NCBI GenBank assembly: GCA_958296445.1
Contig: OY282565.1
Location: 2,373,570-2,437,569 of the forward strand
Direction: 5' to 3'
Source of the DNA: an uncultured Dehalococcoidia bacterium
GTDB lineage: Bacteria; Chloroflexota; Dehalococcoidia; Lucifugimonadales; UBA3495
Length of the DNA: 64,000 nucleotides
Below the pieces are notes generated by a model. That model was not told the DNA's origin, did no database searches, and saw only the letters and a program-made list of their open reading frames with translations. The first letter of the stretch is position 1. The number at the start of each line of letters is the position of its first letter. This document shows positions 24,122-31,073 of the stretch, in pieces. Made by a program: the position numbers and the translations under genes.

Positions 24122-24409
24122 ATGGAAGGCAAAGTCCAAATCGAGATTACTTACTGCGTCAGTTGACAGCATCTTGGAACTGCCACGTGGATGGCAAACG
24201 AGTTTTTCCGTCATTTCGGGCCGGACGCAGCAGTAGCGATCTCCCCTCGCGGCCAGAGCATCATGGAGGTGTTCGTGGACGGCGAGCGCATCTTTGATAA
24301 GAAAGGCGAAGGCAACGTTTTCCCCGACTTGGGCCGTGTCCGCAAGATGCTGGCTCATGTGCGCGAGAAAATCGCGGAGGCGGATCTGGTCGCAGCCGAC
24401 GATGACTAG
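24122..24409 (+). CDS. Selenoprotein of the SelW/Rdx family (UGA = Sec at codon 15)
   Basis: A thioredoxin-fold redox protein of the Rdx (SelW/SelT/SelH) family, 95 residues with one in-frame TGA at 24164-24166. Read as selenocysteine it gives the family's CxxU redox motif: ITYCVSU at residues 9-15. After it come ATWMANEFFRHFG, MEVFVDGERIFDKKGEG and PDLGRVRKMLAHVREKIAEA, colinear with Rdx proteins. GGAGG lies six bases before ATG 24122, upstream of the TGA, so translation starts before it. Fourteen bases after the TGA a 5-bp stem TGCCA/TGGCA (24181-24196) with loop CGTGGA fits a bacterial SECIS. Ordinary calling would give only 24191-24409 from an inner ATG. A strong terminator follows. sel genes are not in the window. 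Confidence 0.85.
24181..24196 (+). promoter_or_regulatory. Candidate bacterial SECIS hairpin
   Basis: Stem TGCCA/TGGCA closing a six-base loop CGTGGA, 14 bases after the in-frame TGA, with a G at the second loop position. This is within the distance and loop rules proposed for bSECIS elements. The stem is short. Confidence 0.55.
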
Positions 24410-24441
24410 CGGGCAGCCCCAATAACTACGGCAACGCAGAT

Positions 24442-24478
24442 AAGCCCCTCCCAATGTAGCGGAGGGGCTTTATTTTTT
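24442..24478 (+). terminator. Intrinsic terminator after the selenoprotein gene
   Basis: A 10-bp perfect stem AAGCCCCTCC/GGAGGGGCTT with a nine-base loop, followed by TATTTTTT. Confidence 0.9.
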
Positions 24479-24481
24479 GAG

Positions 24482-24633
24482 AAAATTGCGAAATTCCCCT
24501 TTGACACCCTGAGCGAATCAAAGGGTCTCACCGCCCAAGCAGGGATTCTTCGCTTTGCTCAGAATGACAGGCTTTGCTCAGAATGACAGGTATTGCTCAG
24601 AATGACAGGCAGCGGAAGTAATTTCGCAATTTT
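24482..24633 (+). repeat. Complete MITE-like element A4
   Basis: The left end AAAATTGCGAAATT (24482-24495) is the exact inverse of the right end AATTTCGCAATTTT (24620-24633). Inside are the CCTGAGCGAATCAAAGGGTCTC...GGGATTCTTCGCTTTGCTC core and three tandem TTGCTCAGAATGACAGG satellites. It is the cleanest copy of the family and has no coding capacity. Confidence 0.85.
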
Positions 24634-24645
24634 TCTATCTTTTGT

Positions 24646-25362
24646 CTAAAGCAATGCCGGGGCGCTGACGTCCGCTCCGTTGACGCCGGGGGTTGGCAGG
24701 TGGGGGTAAACGGCGGCCCAGATTTGTTCGGCCAGTTCGTCTTCGGGCAGCCGGGCGTCGAGGGTGCGCCAGCCGGGGGCGCTTTCGGCCAGCCGCTGGT
24801 AGCCGCGGCGCACCCGGTTATGGAAAGCTAGGGGTTGGTCTTCAAAGCGGCGGTGTCCGGCAACATCGGCCCGCCCTACGTCGGCGGAGACGCCCGGCGA
24901 CAGGGCCATCTGGAGCTGCGGCTTGCCGACGCGGTGCAGTCCCTCTTCCGGGTCAATGTCGAGCAGAAAGCTGATGTCGGGATTCAGCCCGCTGGTGGCG
25001 TAGGCGTTCAGGTATTCGATAACGTCGCCCTTGATGCCCCGGCCATAGCCTTGGTAGGCGATGGTGGAGCCGGTAAAGCGGTCGGCGATGACGGTTATTC
25101 CCTGATCTAGGCTGGGCCGGATCTGGTCGGCCACCAACTGGGCCCGGGCCGCGGAGAACAGCAGCAGTTCCGCATCGGGGGTCAACGGCTGCTTGCTCTT
25201 TAGGTAGTCGCGCAGGTAAAGGCCCAGCGGGGTGGTGCCGGGCTCCCGCACCAGCAGGGCGGCCCGCCGCGCTTCCGACAGCCGCCGGTAGAGCCGCTCC
25301 GCTTGGGTGCTTTTGCCGGCCCCTTCGCCGCCTTCGATAACAATGAACATTCCAGCCAACAC
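24646..25362 (-). CDS. tmk: Thymidylate kinase
   Basis: dTMP to dTDP phosphorylation. About 238 residues, somewhat longer than the usual 205-215 because of the C-terminal end. P-loop IEGGEGAGKSTQ, LVREPGTTPLG (DR-E/P-G region), the DRFTGSTIAYQGYGRG lid/DR(Y/F) motif, and FLLDIDPEEGLHRVG are present. The start is uncertain: GTG 25362 has GGAGG five bases upstream, ATG 25350 starts the conserved MFIVIEGG, and ATG 25377 is also in frame. It is convergent with the A4 repeat. Confidence 0.92.
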   Translation of the reverse strand: MLAGMFIVIEGGEGAGKSTQAERLYRRLSEARRAALLVREPGTTPLGLYLRDYLKSKQPLTPDAELLLFSAARAQLVADQIRPSLDQGITVIADRFTGSTIAYQGYGRGIKGDVIEYLNAYATSGLNPDISFLLDIDPEEGLHRVGKPQLQMALSPGVSADVGRADVAGHRRFEDQPLAFHNRVRRGYQRLAESAPGWRTLDARLPEDELAEQIWAAVYPHLPTPGVNGADVSAPALL

Positions 25363-25504
25363 AACCGCCTCCGCCAAACCGCCCGCTTGCCCCGCCGGTT
25401 TGGATTCGGCACAATGATAGCAGGATTTTACATAATGATGCCGGGCTTTTGTATACTTATTATGGAAAGTCCGGGGCGCGGCAATGGCGGGATGCTTTTA
25501 ACTT

Positions 25505-25545
25505 GGCCCTCACCCTAACCCTCTCCATCGGGGAGAGGGGGCTAA
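25505..25545 (+). repeat. CCCTCACCCTAACCCTCTCC repeat
   Basis: Short palindromic repeat (CCCTCTCC...GGGAGAGGG) of a kind widespread in GC-rich bacteria; a second copy is at 61077-61110. Confidence 0.6.
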
Positions 25546-25553
25546 CACGGGGG

Positions 25554-26564
25554 TTAGCCGTTCCGCAGGGGCGCGATTACTTCTTGGCCGAAGCGGCGGA
25601 TGATGCGCTCCGGGTCGGGGCCGATGGCGGTTATCAGCAGGGCGTCCACACCGGCGTTGAAAATGGCGCGGGATTTGGCTCGACATTCCTCGGGGGTTCC
25701 GGCTATGGCGAAACGGTCGGCGAAGTAATCGGTCAGGCCGAGTTCGTCGGTCAGCGTGGCGTTGCGGGTTTGGCCTACTTGCTCGTGTTCGGCGGCCTCA
25801 TATTCGCGGTGCAGGATGGATACCGGCTCGCGCAGTTCCTCTGGCACGTTCTTGCCTTCGAGGGTGAAACGGAAAGCGTGATGGCCGGAGGCGGCCAGGG
25901 CCATTTTGATTTCCTCGATGGCGTCGTCGCGGCGGTCGGCGATGTTGCACTTGGCGAAGGCCCAGACGCCGACGGCGTTGGCCTCGCGTCCGGCGGCCCG
26001 CTCGCCCTCGCGGATGCGGGCCAGGGTGTCGTCCAGCACATCCGGGGTCAAGCCGGTGTGGATGATGGCGGCATCGGCGGCGGCCCCGGCCAGGGCGAGG
26101 GTGCACGGCCCCTCGGCGGACATCGCGATGGGCAGCCCGGCATTGGCCCAGCGGACGTGGGCGCGGTCGCCCCGGTAGTCGCTGGCGGCGCCGTTCAGCA
26201 GTTCGCGGACGGTCTGTAGGTAGTGATGCAGTTCGGCCAGCCGCGCCGGGCGCAATCCTAGGTTCAGCACCGCGCTGTCGCCGCTGCCGAGGCCCAAGAA
26301 AGCCCGCCCGCCGGACAGTTCGTTGACCGACGCGATGGCCGCCGCCGTGACCGCCGGATGGCGGGTAAGCGGGTTGCTGACCGTCGGCCCCAGCATAACC
26401 CGGCCGGTGGACATCGCCACAACGCTAAGGGAAACATACAACTCGCGGAACAGGGATTGCGAATCGCCGATGCCCACGTAGTCGAAGCCCATATCCTCGG
26501 CGAGGCGGGCGCGGCTGGCTAGAACCTCTAGGCTGTCGGGCAGCATTGTCACGCCAAATTTCAT
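25554..26564 (-). CDS. LLM-class (F420/FMN-dependent) oxidoreductase
   Basis: A 336-residue TIM-barrel of the luciferase-like monooxygenase superfamily, closest in pattern to F420-dependent members. MKFGVTMLPDSLE starts the barrel; later AEDMGFDYVGIGDSQSLFRE, LGPTVSNPLTRHPAVTAAA, GRAFLGLGSGDSAVLNLG and the C-terminal ELGLTDYFADRFAIAGTPEE are typical. Substrate unknown. It lies upstream of tmk in the same direction; a 5'-3' gap with repeat DNA separates it from aroC. Confidence 0.85.
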   Translation of the reverse strand: MKFGVTMLPDSLEVLASRARLAEDMGFDYVGIGDSQSLFRELYVSLSVVAMSTGRVMLGPTVSNPLTRHPAVTAAAIASVNELSGGRAFLGLGSGDSAVLNLGLRPARLAELHHYLQTVRELLNGAASDYRGDRAHVRWANAGLPIAMSAEGPCTLALAGAAADAAIIHTGLTPDVLDDTLARIREGERAAGREANAVGVWAFAKCNIADRRDDAIEEIKMALAASGHHAFRFTLEGKNVPEELREPVSILHREYEAAEHEQVGQTRNATLTDELGLTDYFADRFAIAGTPEECRAKSRAIFNAGVDALLITAIGPDPERIIRRFGQEVIAPLRNG

Positions 26565-26582
26565 AAGCTGTTCCCTTGGGGG

Positions 26583-26690
26583 GTTTTTAACGCAGAGGGC
26601 GCAGAGGATTCGCAGAGGGCGCAGAGATTATTTTGGAAATCTGGATATTCTGCGCTTTCTGTGATTCCTCTGCGTTGAGAAAACCTGCCT
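26583..26690. repeat. CGCAGAGGGCGCAGAG-family repeat D1
   Basis: AACGCAGAGGGCGCAGAGGA with inverted CTCTGCG ends. The same family occurs at 27887, 43473, 57145 and 58996, nearly always beside a reverse-strand gene start. Confidence 0.75.
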
Positions 26691-27870
26691 ATTGGTAGAC
26701 TTGCCGGGGGCCTACGGTTTGCAGGTAGGATTGATAGTTGCGGCGGGTTTCGGGCAGGGAGTCGCCGCCGAATTTTTCCATAAAGGCTTCGGCCAGAACT
26801 AGGGCCACCATTGCCTCGCCTACTATGCAGGCGGGGGGGGCCTGGCAGATGTCGGAGCGCTCGTAGTGGGCCTGAACCTGGCCGCCGGTGTCCAAGTCCA
26901 CCGAGGGCAGGGGGTTCAGCAGGGTGGCGATGGGCTTGATGGCGAATTGGGCCGCCAGCGGCATACCGTTGGTCATACCGCCCTCGGTGCCGCCCAGGTT
27001 GTTGGTGCTGCGCTGCCAGGGGCGTTCCGGGTCGGTAACCGGCTCTATAACGTCCTGGACTTGGGAGCCGCGTTTGTGTACGACGTCCCATCCGGGGCCG
27101 ATGGACACGGCCTTGACGGCGTTGATGGACATTAGGGCTTGGGAAACGCGCCCGTCTATTTTCCTGTCCCAAGACACGTGGGAACCCAAGCCGATAGGCA
27201 CATTTTCGGCCAAGACTTCGACGATGCCGCCTACGGTATCCCCGGCGTCGCGGGCGGCGTCAATTTCGGCGGTCATAAGCTGGGCGGCGTGCGGGTCGGC
27301 GCAGCGCACCGGGGACTCCTCGACGGCCTGCCAGTCTATAGGGGCGGGCGGTTCGGCGCGTATGCCGCCGATGGCGATGACGTGGCTATGCACGGCGACG
27401 CCGAACTCTTCCAGCAGGCGCAGGGCCACGGCGCCGGCGGCGACCCGCGCGGCGGTTTCGCGGGCGCTGGCCCGCTCCAGCACGTTGCGCACATCGTCGA
27501 AGGCGTACTTCATCGCGCCGGGCAGGTCGGCGTGGCCGGGGCGCAGGCGGGTTACGCGCTGGCTGCGGGGGCTTTGGGGTTCGCCCTCGATGGGGCGCAC
27601 CGACATAGCTTCTTCCCAGTTGGCCCAGTCGCGGTTTTCGATGCTCATACCGATGGGGCTGCCTAGGGTTGCGCCGTGGCGCACGCCGGAAATGATGTGC
27701 GCCCAATCCTGTTCGATGAGCATTCGCCCGCCCCGGCCATATCCTTTCTGGCGGCGGGCCAAGTGAACGCCGATATAGTCTTCGTCAATGGGCAGTCCAG
27801 CAGGCACGCCCTCGACGATGATGACCAGCCCTTGGCCGTGGGATTCTCCGGCAGTTACAAATCTGACCAT
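26689..27870 (-). CDS. aroC: Chorismate synthase
   Basis: FMN-dependent conversion of EPSP to chorismate, last step of the shikimate pathway. 393 residues from ATG 27870 with GGAG five bases upstream. Family signatures: VRFVTAGESHGQGL at the start, GRGGRMLIEQD, HGATLGSPIGM, RPGHADLPGAMKY, ARETAARVAAGA, LGTE-type NNLGGTEGGMTNG, and the C-terminal ALVLAEAFMEKFGGDS. aroE follows upstream on the same strand, so the two may form a small aro cluster, with a D-type repeat between. Confidence 0.97.
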   Translation of the reverse strand: MVRFVTAGESHGQGLVIIVEGVPAGLPIDEDYIGVHLARRQKGYGRGGRMLIEQDWAHIISGVRHGATLGSPIGMSIENRDWANWEEAMSVRPIEGEPQSPRSQRVTRLRPGHADLPGAMKYAFDDVRNVLERASARETAARVAAGAVALRLLEEFGVAVHSHVIAIGGIRAEPPAPIDWQAVEESPVRCADPHAAQLMTAEIDAARDAGDTVGGIVEVLAENVPIGLGSHVSWDRKIDGRVSQALMSINAVKAVSIGPGWDVVHKRGSQVQDVIEPVTDPERPWQRSTNNLGGTEGGMTNGMPLAAQFAIKPIATLLNPLPSVDLDTGGQVQAHYERSDICQAPPACIVGEAMVALVLAEAFMEKFGGDSLPETRRNYQSYLQTVGPRQVYQ

Positions 27871-27886
27871 ATTCTCCGATTCCAAT

Positions 27887-27957
27887 TAACCACAGAGGGC
27901 GCAGAGGACACAGAGATTTTTATAAATTTTCTTTCTGGGTTCTCTGTGGTTATTCTC
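27887..27957. repeat. CACAGAG-family repeat D2
   Basis: AACCACAGAGGGCGCAGAGGA and the inverted TCTCTGTGGTTA flank about 25 AT-rich bases. It sits between aroE and aroC. Confidence 0.75.
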
Positions 27958-28810
27958 TTCTTCGCATGGCGGCGGTGGCGGCTTCCAGCATTACCGGCGC
28001 CGGGGCGGGTTGGCCGGTCCACATCTCGAAAGAGGCCGCGCCTTGATATACCAGCATTTGGATGCCGCCCAAGACGGCGGCGCCGGCGCGGGCCGCTTCG
28101 CGCAGCAACGGGGTTTCTAGGGGATTATACACTAGGTCGTTGACTAGGGCGGCGGGCGGTATGTCGGCGGCGGACAGGGGGGAGCCGGTTTCGTCGGGGC
28201 CGTGAACCATGCCCATTGAGGTGCAGTTGACGATGAGGGCGGCACTGGCGGCGGCGTTGGGAGCATCGGACAAGGCTATGGCTTGCGCCGGAACGCCGCT
28301 GTCGGCGGAGATTTGCGCCAGCCGTTGGGCGCGTTCTAGGGTGCGGTTGGCGATGGTCAGCCGGGCGGCCCCGGCCCGGGCCAGAGCGTAGACCACGCCC
28401 CGCGCCGAACCGCCGGCGCCCAGCACCAGCACGGCTTGGTCTTGCGGCTCGAAACCGGCGCCATCCCGCAACGCCCGGAGGAATCCGATGCCGTCGGTGT
28501 TATGCCCGGTGAGCCGTCCATCGCGGTTGACGATGGTGTTGACCGCCCCGGCGGTGGCGGCCCAGTCGTCCACCTCGTCGAGGAAGGGGATGACCGCCTC
28601 TTTGTGCGGCACGGTGACGTTGATGCCCAGAGTTCCCGGGGCGCGTAGCCCGGCTATGAACTCGCCCACGGCATCGGGGGCAACGTCCCAGGGCTGGTAG
28701 ACGCCATCGAACCCGATGGCGTCCAGCGCGGCCTGCTGGAACGCGGGCGAAATGGAGTGGCCGATGGGGTGGCCGATGATGCCCAAACGCTGCGGCATTG
28801 CTTCGCTCAT
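27950..28810 (-). CDS. aroE: Shikimate dehydrogenase
   Basis: NADPH-dependent reduction of 3-dehydroshikimate. A 286-residue protein with GIIGHPIGHSISPAFQQAAL (substrate SxS motif), NVTVPHKEAV with the catalytic Lys, GAVNTIVNRDGRLTGHNTDG (Asp), the Rossmann loop LVLGAGGSARGVVYAL and NRTLERA. The second inner Met (MPQRLGIIG) is an alternative start, as no strong ribosome site is visible. Confidence 0.95.
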   Translation of the reverse strand: MSEAMPQRLGIIGHPIGHSISPAFQQAALDAIGFDGVYQPWDVAPDAVGEFIAGLRAPGTLGINVTVPHKEAVIPFLDEVDDWAATAGAVNTIVNRDGRLTGHNTDGIGFLRALRDGAGFEPQDQAVLVLGAGGSARGVVYALARAGAARLTIANRTLERAQRLAQISADSGVPAQAIALSDAPNAAASAALIVNCTSMGMVHGPDETGSPLSAADIPPAALVNDLVYNPLETPLLREAARAGAAVLGGIQMLVYQGAASFEMWTGQPAPAPVMLEAATAAMRRRE

Positions 28811-28859
28811 TCTTGGATTTTCGCCGGATTCGCGGGTTTTTATGGCATAGGGGCGGTGC

Positions 28860-29360
28860 TTAACCGGAGTGCGCTTCCCCGGAATGCGCTTCTAGGGTGT
28901 CCCTGATTTGCCGGAGTTGCTGTTGGTAATCGGCGTCTCGCTGGCTTTGTTCGTCTGCCGACTGGCGGGCCCACTCGACAGCCTCGTCCCGAGTCGGAAA
29001 GGTTTTGCTGTCTCTAATCGGTTCGGGGCCTGCATCAATCCACATAGGAAAGGTTTCCGCTTCGTAGCCGCCGGAGTCGGCGGGTTCGACAGTGATGGAG
29101 TAGCCGTTGCGGATTTCCCAATACTCGATTTTGGAGCGGGGATGCGGGCGGCCCTGATGGGTTGCGGCGGTGGCGACAGCCCACGCCACGGCGTCAGCCA
29201 GGTTGTCGAAAGGCTGGTATTGGACATTGCCGTCTGTCTGGAAGGCAGCCACCATGGCGCTGAATCCCCGGTAATCTATTCGCACCTCGACAAAATTTCC
29301 GTGGATGACGGCGCCGTAGCCCCCGCCACTCGCCATTGGGAATATCCGGTTTTCGGTCAT
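28860..29360 (-). CDS. Hypothetical protein
   Basis: About 166 residues from ATG 29360 (GGGAG upstream); an open frame extends to 29438. I do not recognise the family. It contains two similar modules that each end in a helix with VAWAVATAA or AVEWARQSADEQ, preceded by FDNLADA and FPTRDEA respectively, so it may be an internal duplication of a small alpha/beta unit. No signal peptide or membrane segment. Confidence 0.55.
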   Translation of the reverse strand: MTENRIFPMASGGGYGAVIHGNFVEVRIDYRGFSAMVAAFQTDGNVQYQPFDNLADAVAWAVATAATHQGRPHPRSKIEYWEIRNGYSITVEPADSGGYEAETFPMWIDAGPEPIRDSKTFPTRDEAVEWARQSADEQSQRDADYQQQLRQIRDTLEAHSGEAHSG

Positions 29361-29424
29361 TGCGCTGTTTTCTCCCGGTTTGGGGTGGTGTAGCGGGCAT
29401 TTATTCGTCGCCTTGACTCGATTG

Positions 29425-31020
29425 CTAAGTCGCGCCATTGTCCAACAGAACCTTTATGGCTACCTCGTTGCGGTTGGCTCTTGCAATATCAAGGGGTGTC
29501 TGGCCGGCAAGGGTCTTTGCTTCGAGGATTGCTCCTCTATTCAACAATTCTTGAATAACGGCTGGATTTTCGGTATCGCTTGCCGCCCAATGCAAAGGAC
29601 TCCATCCGAAACCGTCTCTTGCATCGATATCTGCCTCGTTATCCAGCAACGCATGAAACACGTCTTCAACGTTTTTGGATCGCACTACCCAATGCAAGGC
29701 AGTCAAACCGTTATCATCTTCTGCATCGATATTTGCGCCGTTATCCAACAACGTATGAAAAACCTCTCCAATATTTTTGGCACGCACCGCTAAATGCAGA
29801 GGAGTTTCGCCAAAATTATTCTCTGACTCAATATCTGCACCGTTACCCAGCAGGACATTAATAGCTACTGTCCTTTGTGTGTAGTGTACCATCCTATATA
29901 AAAGAATTCCGTTCCTAGGGAACGGTAAGCTATTTCGTACTGCCATATGCAGGGGGGTTCTGCCGTCATTGTCTTGCGCCTTGGTATTTGCGCCATTGTT
30001 CAGTAGTGATTGGATAATAGCAGGGTTCTCGTTATTCTTTGTAGCCCAATGCAGGGGCTCCATACGGTTATTGTCATCTGCGTCAATATCTGCGCCGTTG
30101 TTTAGCAACGATTGGATAATGGCAGGGTTTTCGTTATTGTCAGCCGCCCAATGCAAGGGCTGCATACCATTATTGTCTTCTGCGTCAATATCTGCGCCGT
30201 TGTTTAGCAGCGACTGGATAACAGCAGGATTTTCGTTATTGCGCGCCGCCCAATGCAAGGGCTGCATACCGTTATTGTCTTCTGCGTCATCTGCGCCGTT
30301 GTTTAGCAGCGACTGGATAACAGCAGGATTTTCGTTATTGCGCGCCGCCCAATGCAAGGGCTGCATACCGTTATTGTCTTCTGCGTCAATGTCTGCGCTG
30401 TTGTTTAGCAGCGACTGGATAACAGCAGGATTTTCGTTATTGCGCGCCGCCCAATGCAAGGGCGTCAAACCTTGTTTATCTTTCGCTAGAATGTCTGCAT
30501 TGCTGTCACATAACAGTTGAGTTACGTCTGGATTTTCGTTGCTACGCGCCGCCCAATGCAGGGGAGTACTACCCTCATCGTCCTTCGCTTCGATATCTGC
30601 ACCTGTGGCAAGCAACTCACGAATAATCTCTAGGTTTGGGTTGTTGCCCGTCGCCCAATGCAAGGGAGTGCTACCCTCATTGTCCTCCGCTTCAATGTCT
30701 GCACCTCCGTCAAGAAGCTCCTGAACAATTTCCGGGTTTCCATTGTCGCTTGCCGCCCAATGCAAGGGGGTGCTACCCTCATTGTCCTCCGCTTCAATGT
30801 CTGCACCTCCGTCAAGAAGCTCCTGAACAATTTCCGGGTTTCCATTGTTGCTTGCCGCCCAATGCAGGGGAGTCCTACCCTCATCGTCCTTCGCTTCGAT
30901 GTCTACTCCGTGGTCGAGAAGCGCTTTAATCACCTCCGGGTTTGTGTTGTACCGCGCCGCCCAATGCAGAGAAGTCCAGCCTTCAATATCCTTTTCTCCA
31001 AAACTTGTGATTTTGTCCAT
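29425..31020 (-). CDS. Ankyrin-repeat protein
   Basis: A 531-residue protein made of about 15 ankyrin repeats of 32-34 residues (consensus D..G.TPLHWAA.NN.NP.II..LL..GADI.A.D). No signal peptide, membrane segment or enzyme domain. Repeats 7-10 (about 30070-30420) are nearly identical in DNA, and one of them lacks two residues (NNGADDAEDNN instead of GADIDAED), as after unequal exchange. The gene is more AT-rich than its neighbours, which suggests transfer. GAGGTGG precedes ATG 31020. Ankyrin proteins are abundant in host-associated bacteria; the target is unknown. Confidence 0.9.
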   Translation of the reverse strand: MDKITSFGEKDIEGWTSLHWAARYNTNPEVIKALLDHGVDIEAKDDEGRTPLHWAASNNGNPEIVQELLDGGADIEAEDNEGSTPLHWAASDNGNPEIVQELLDGGADIEAEDNEGSTPLHWATGNNPNLEIIRELLATGADIEAKDDEGSTPLHWAARSNENPDVTQLLCDSNADILAKDKQGLTPLHWAARNNENPAVIQSLLNNSADIDAEDNNGMQPLHWAARNNENPAVIQSLLNNGADDAEDNNGMQPLHWAARNNENPAVIQSLLNNGADIDAEDNNGMQPLHWAADNNENPAIIQSLLNNGADIDADDNNRMEPLHWATKNNENPAIIQSLLNNGANTKAQDNDGRTPLHMAVRNSLPFPRNGILLYRMVHYTQRTVAINVLLGNGADIESENNFGETPLHLAVRAKNIGEVFHTLLDNGANIDAEDDNGLTALHWVVRSKNVEDVFHALLDNEADIDARDGFGWSPLHWAASDTENPAVIQELLNRGAILEAKTLAGQTPLDIARANRNEVAIKVLLDNGAT

Positions 31021-31073
31021 TGTACCACCTCAATCATTGATGAATGTTCCGGTGAAAATTCTGTTGCTTGAAC

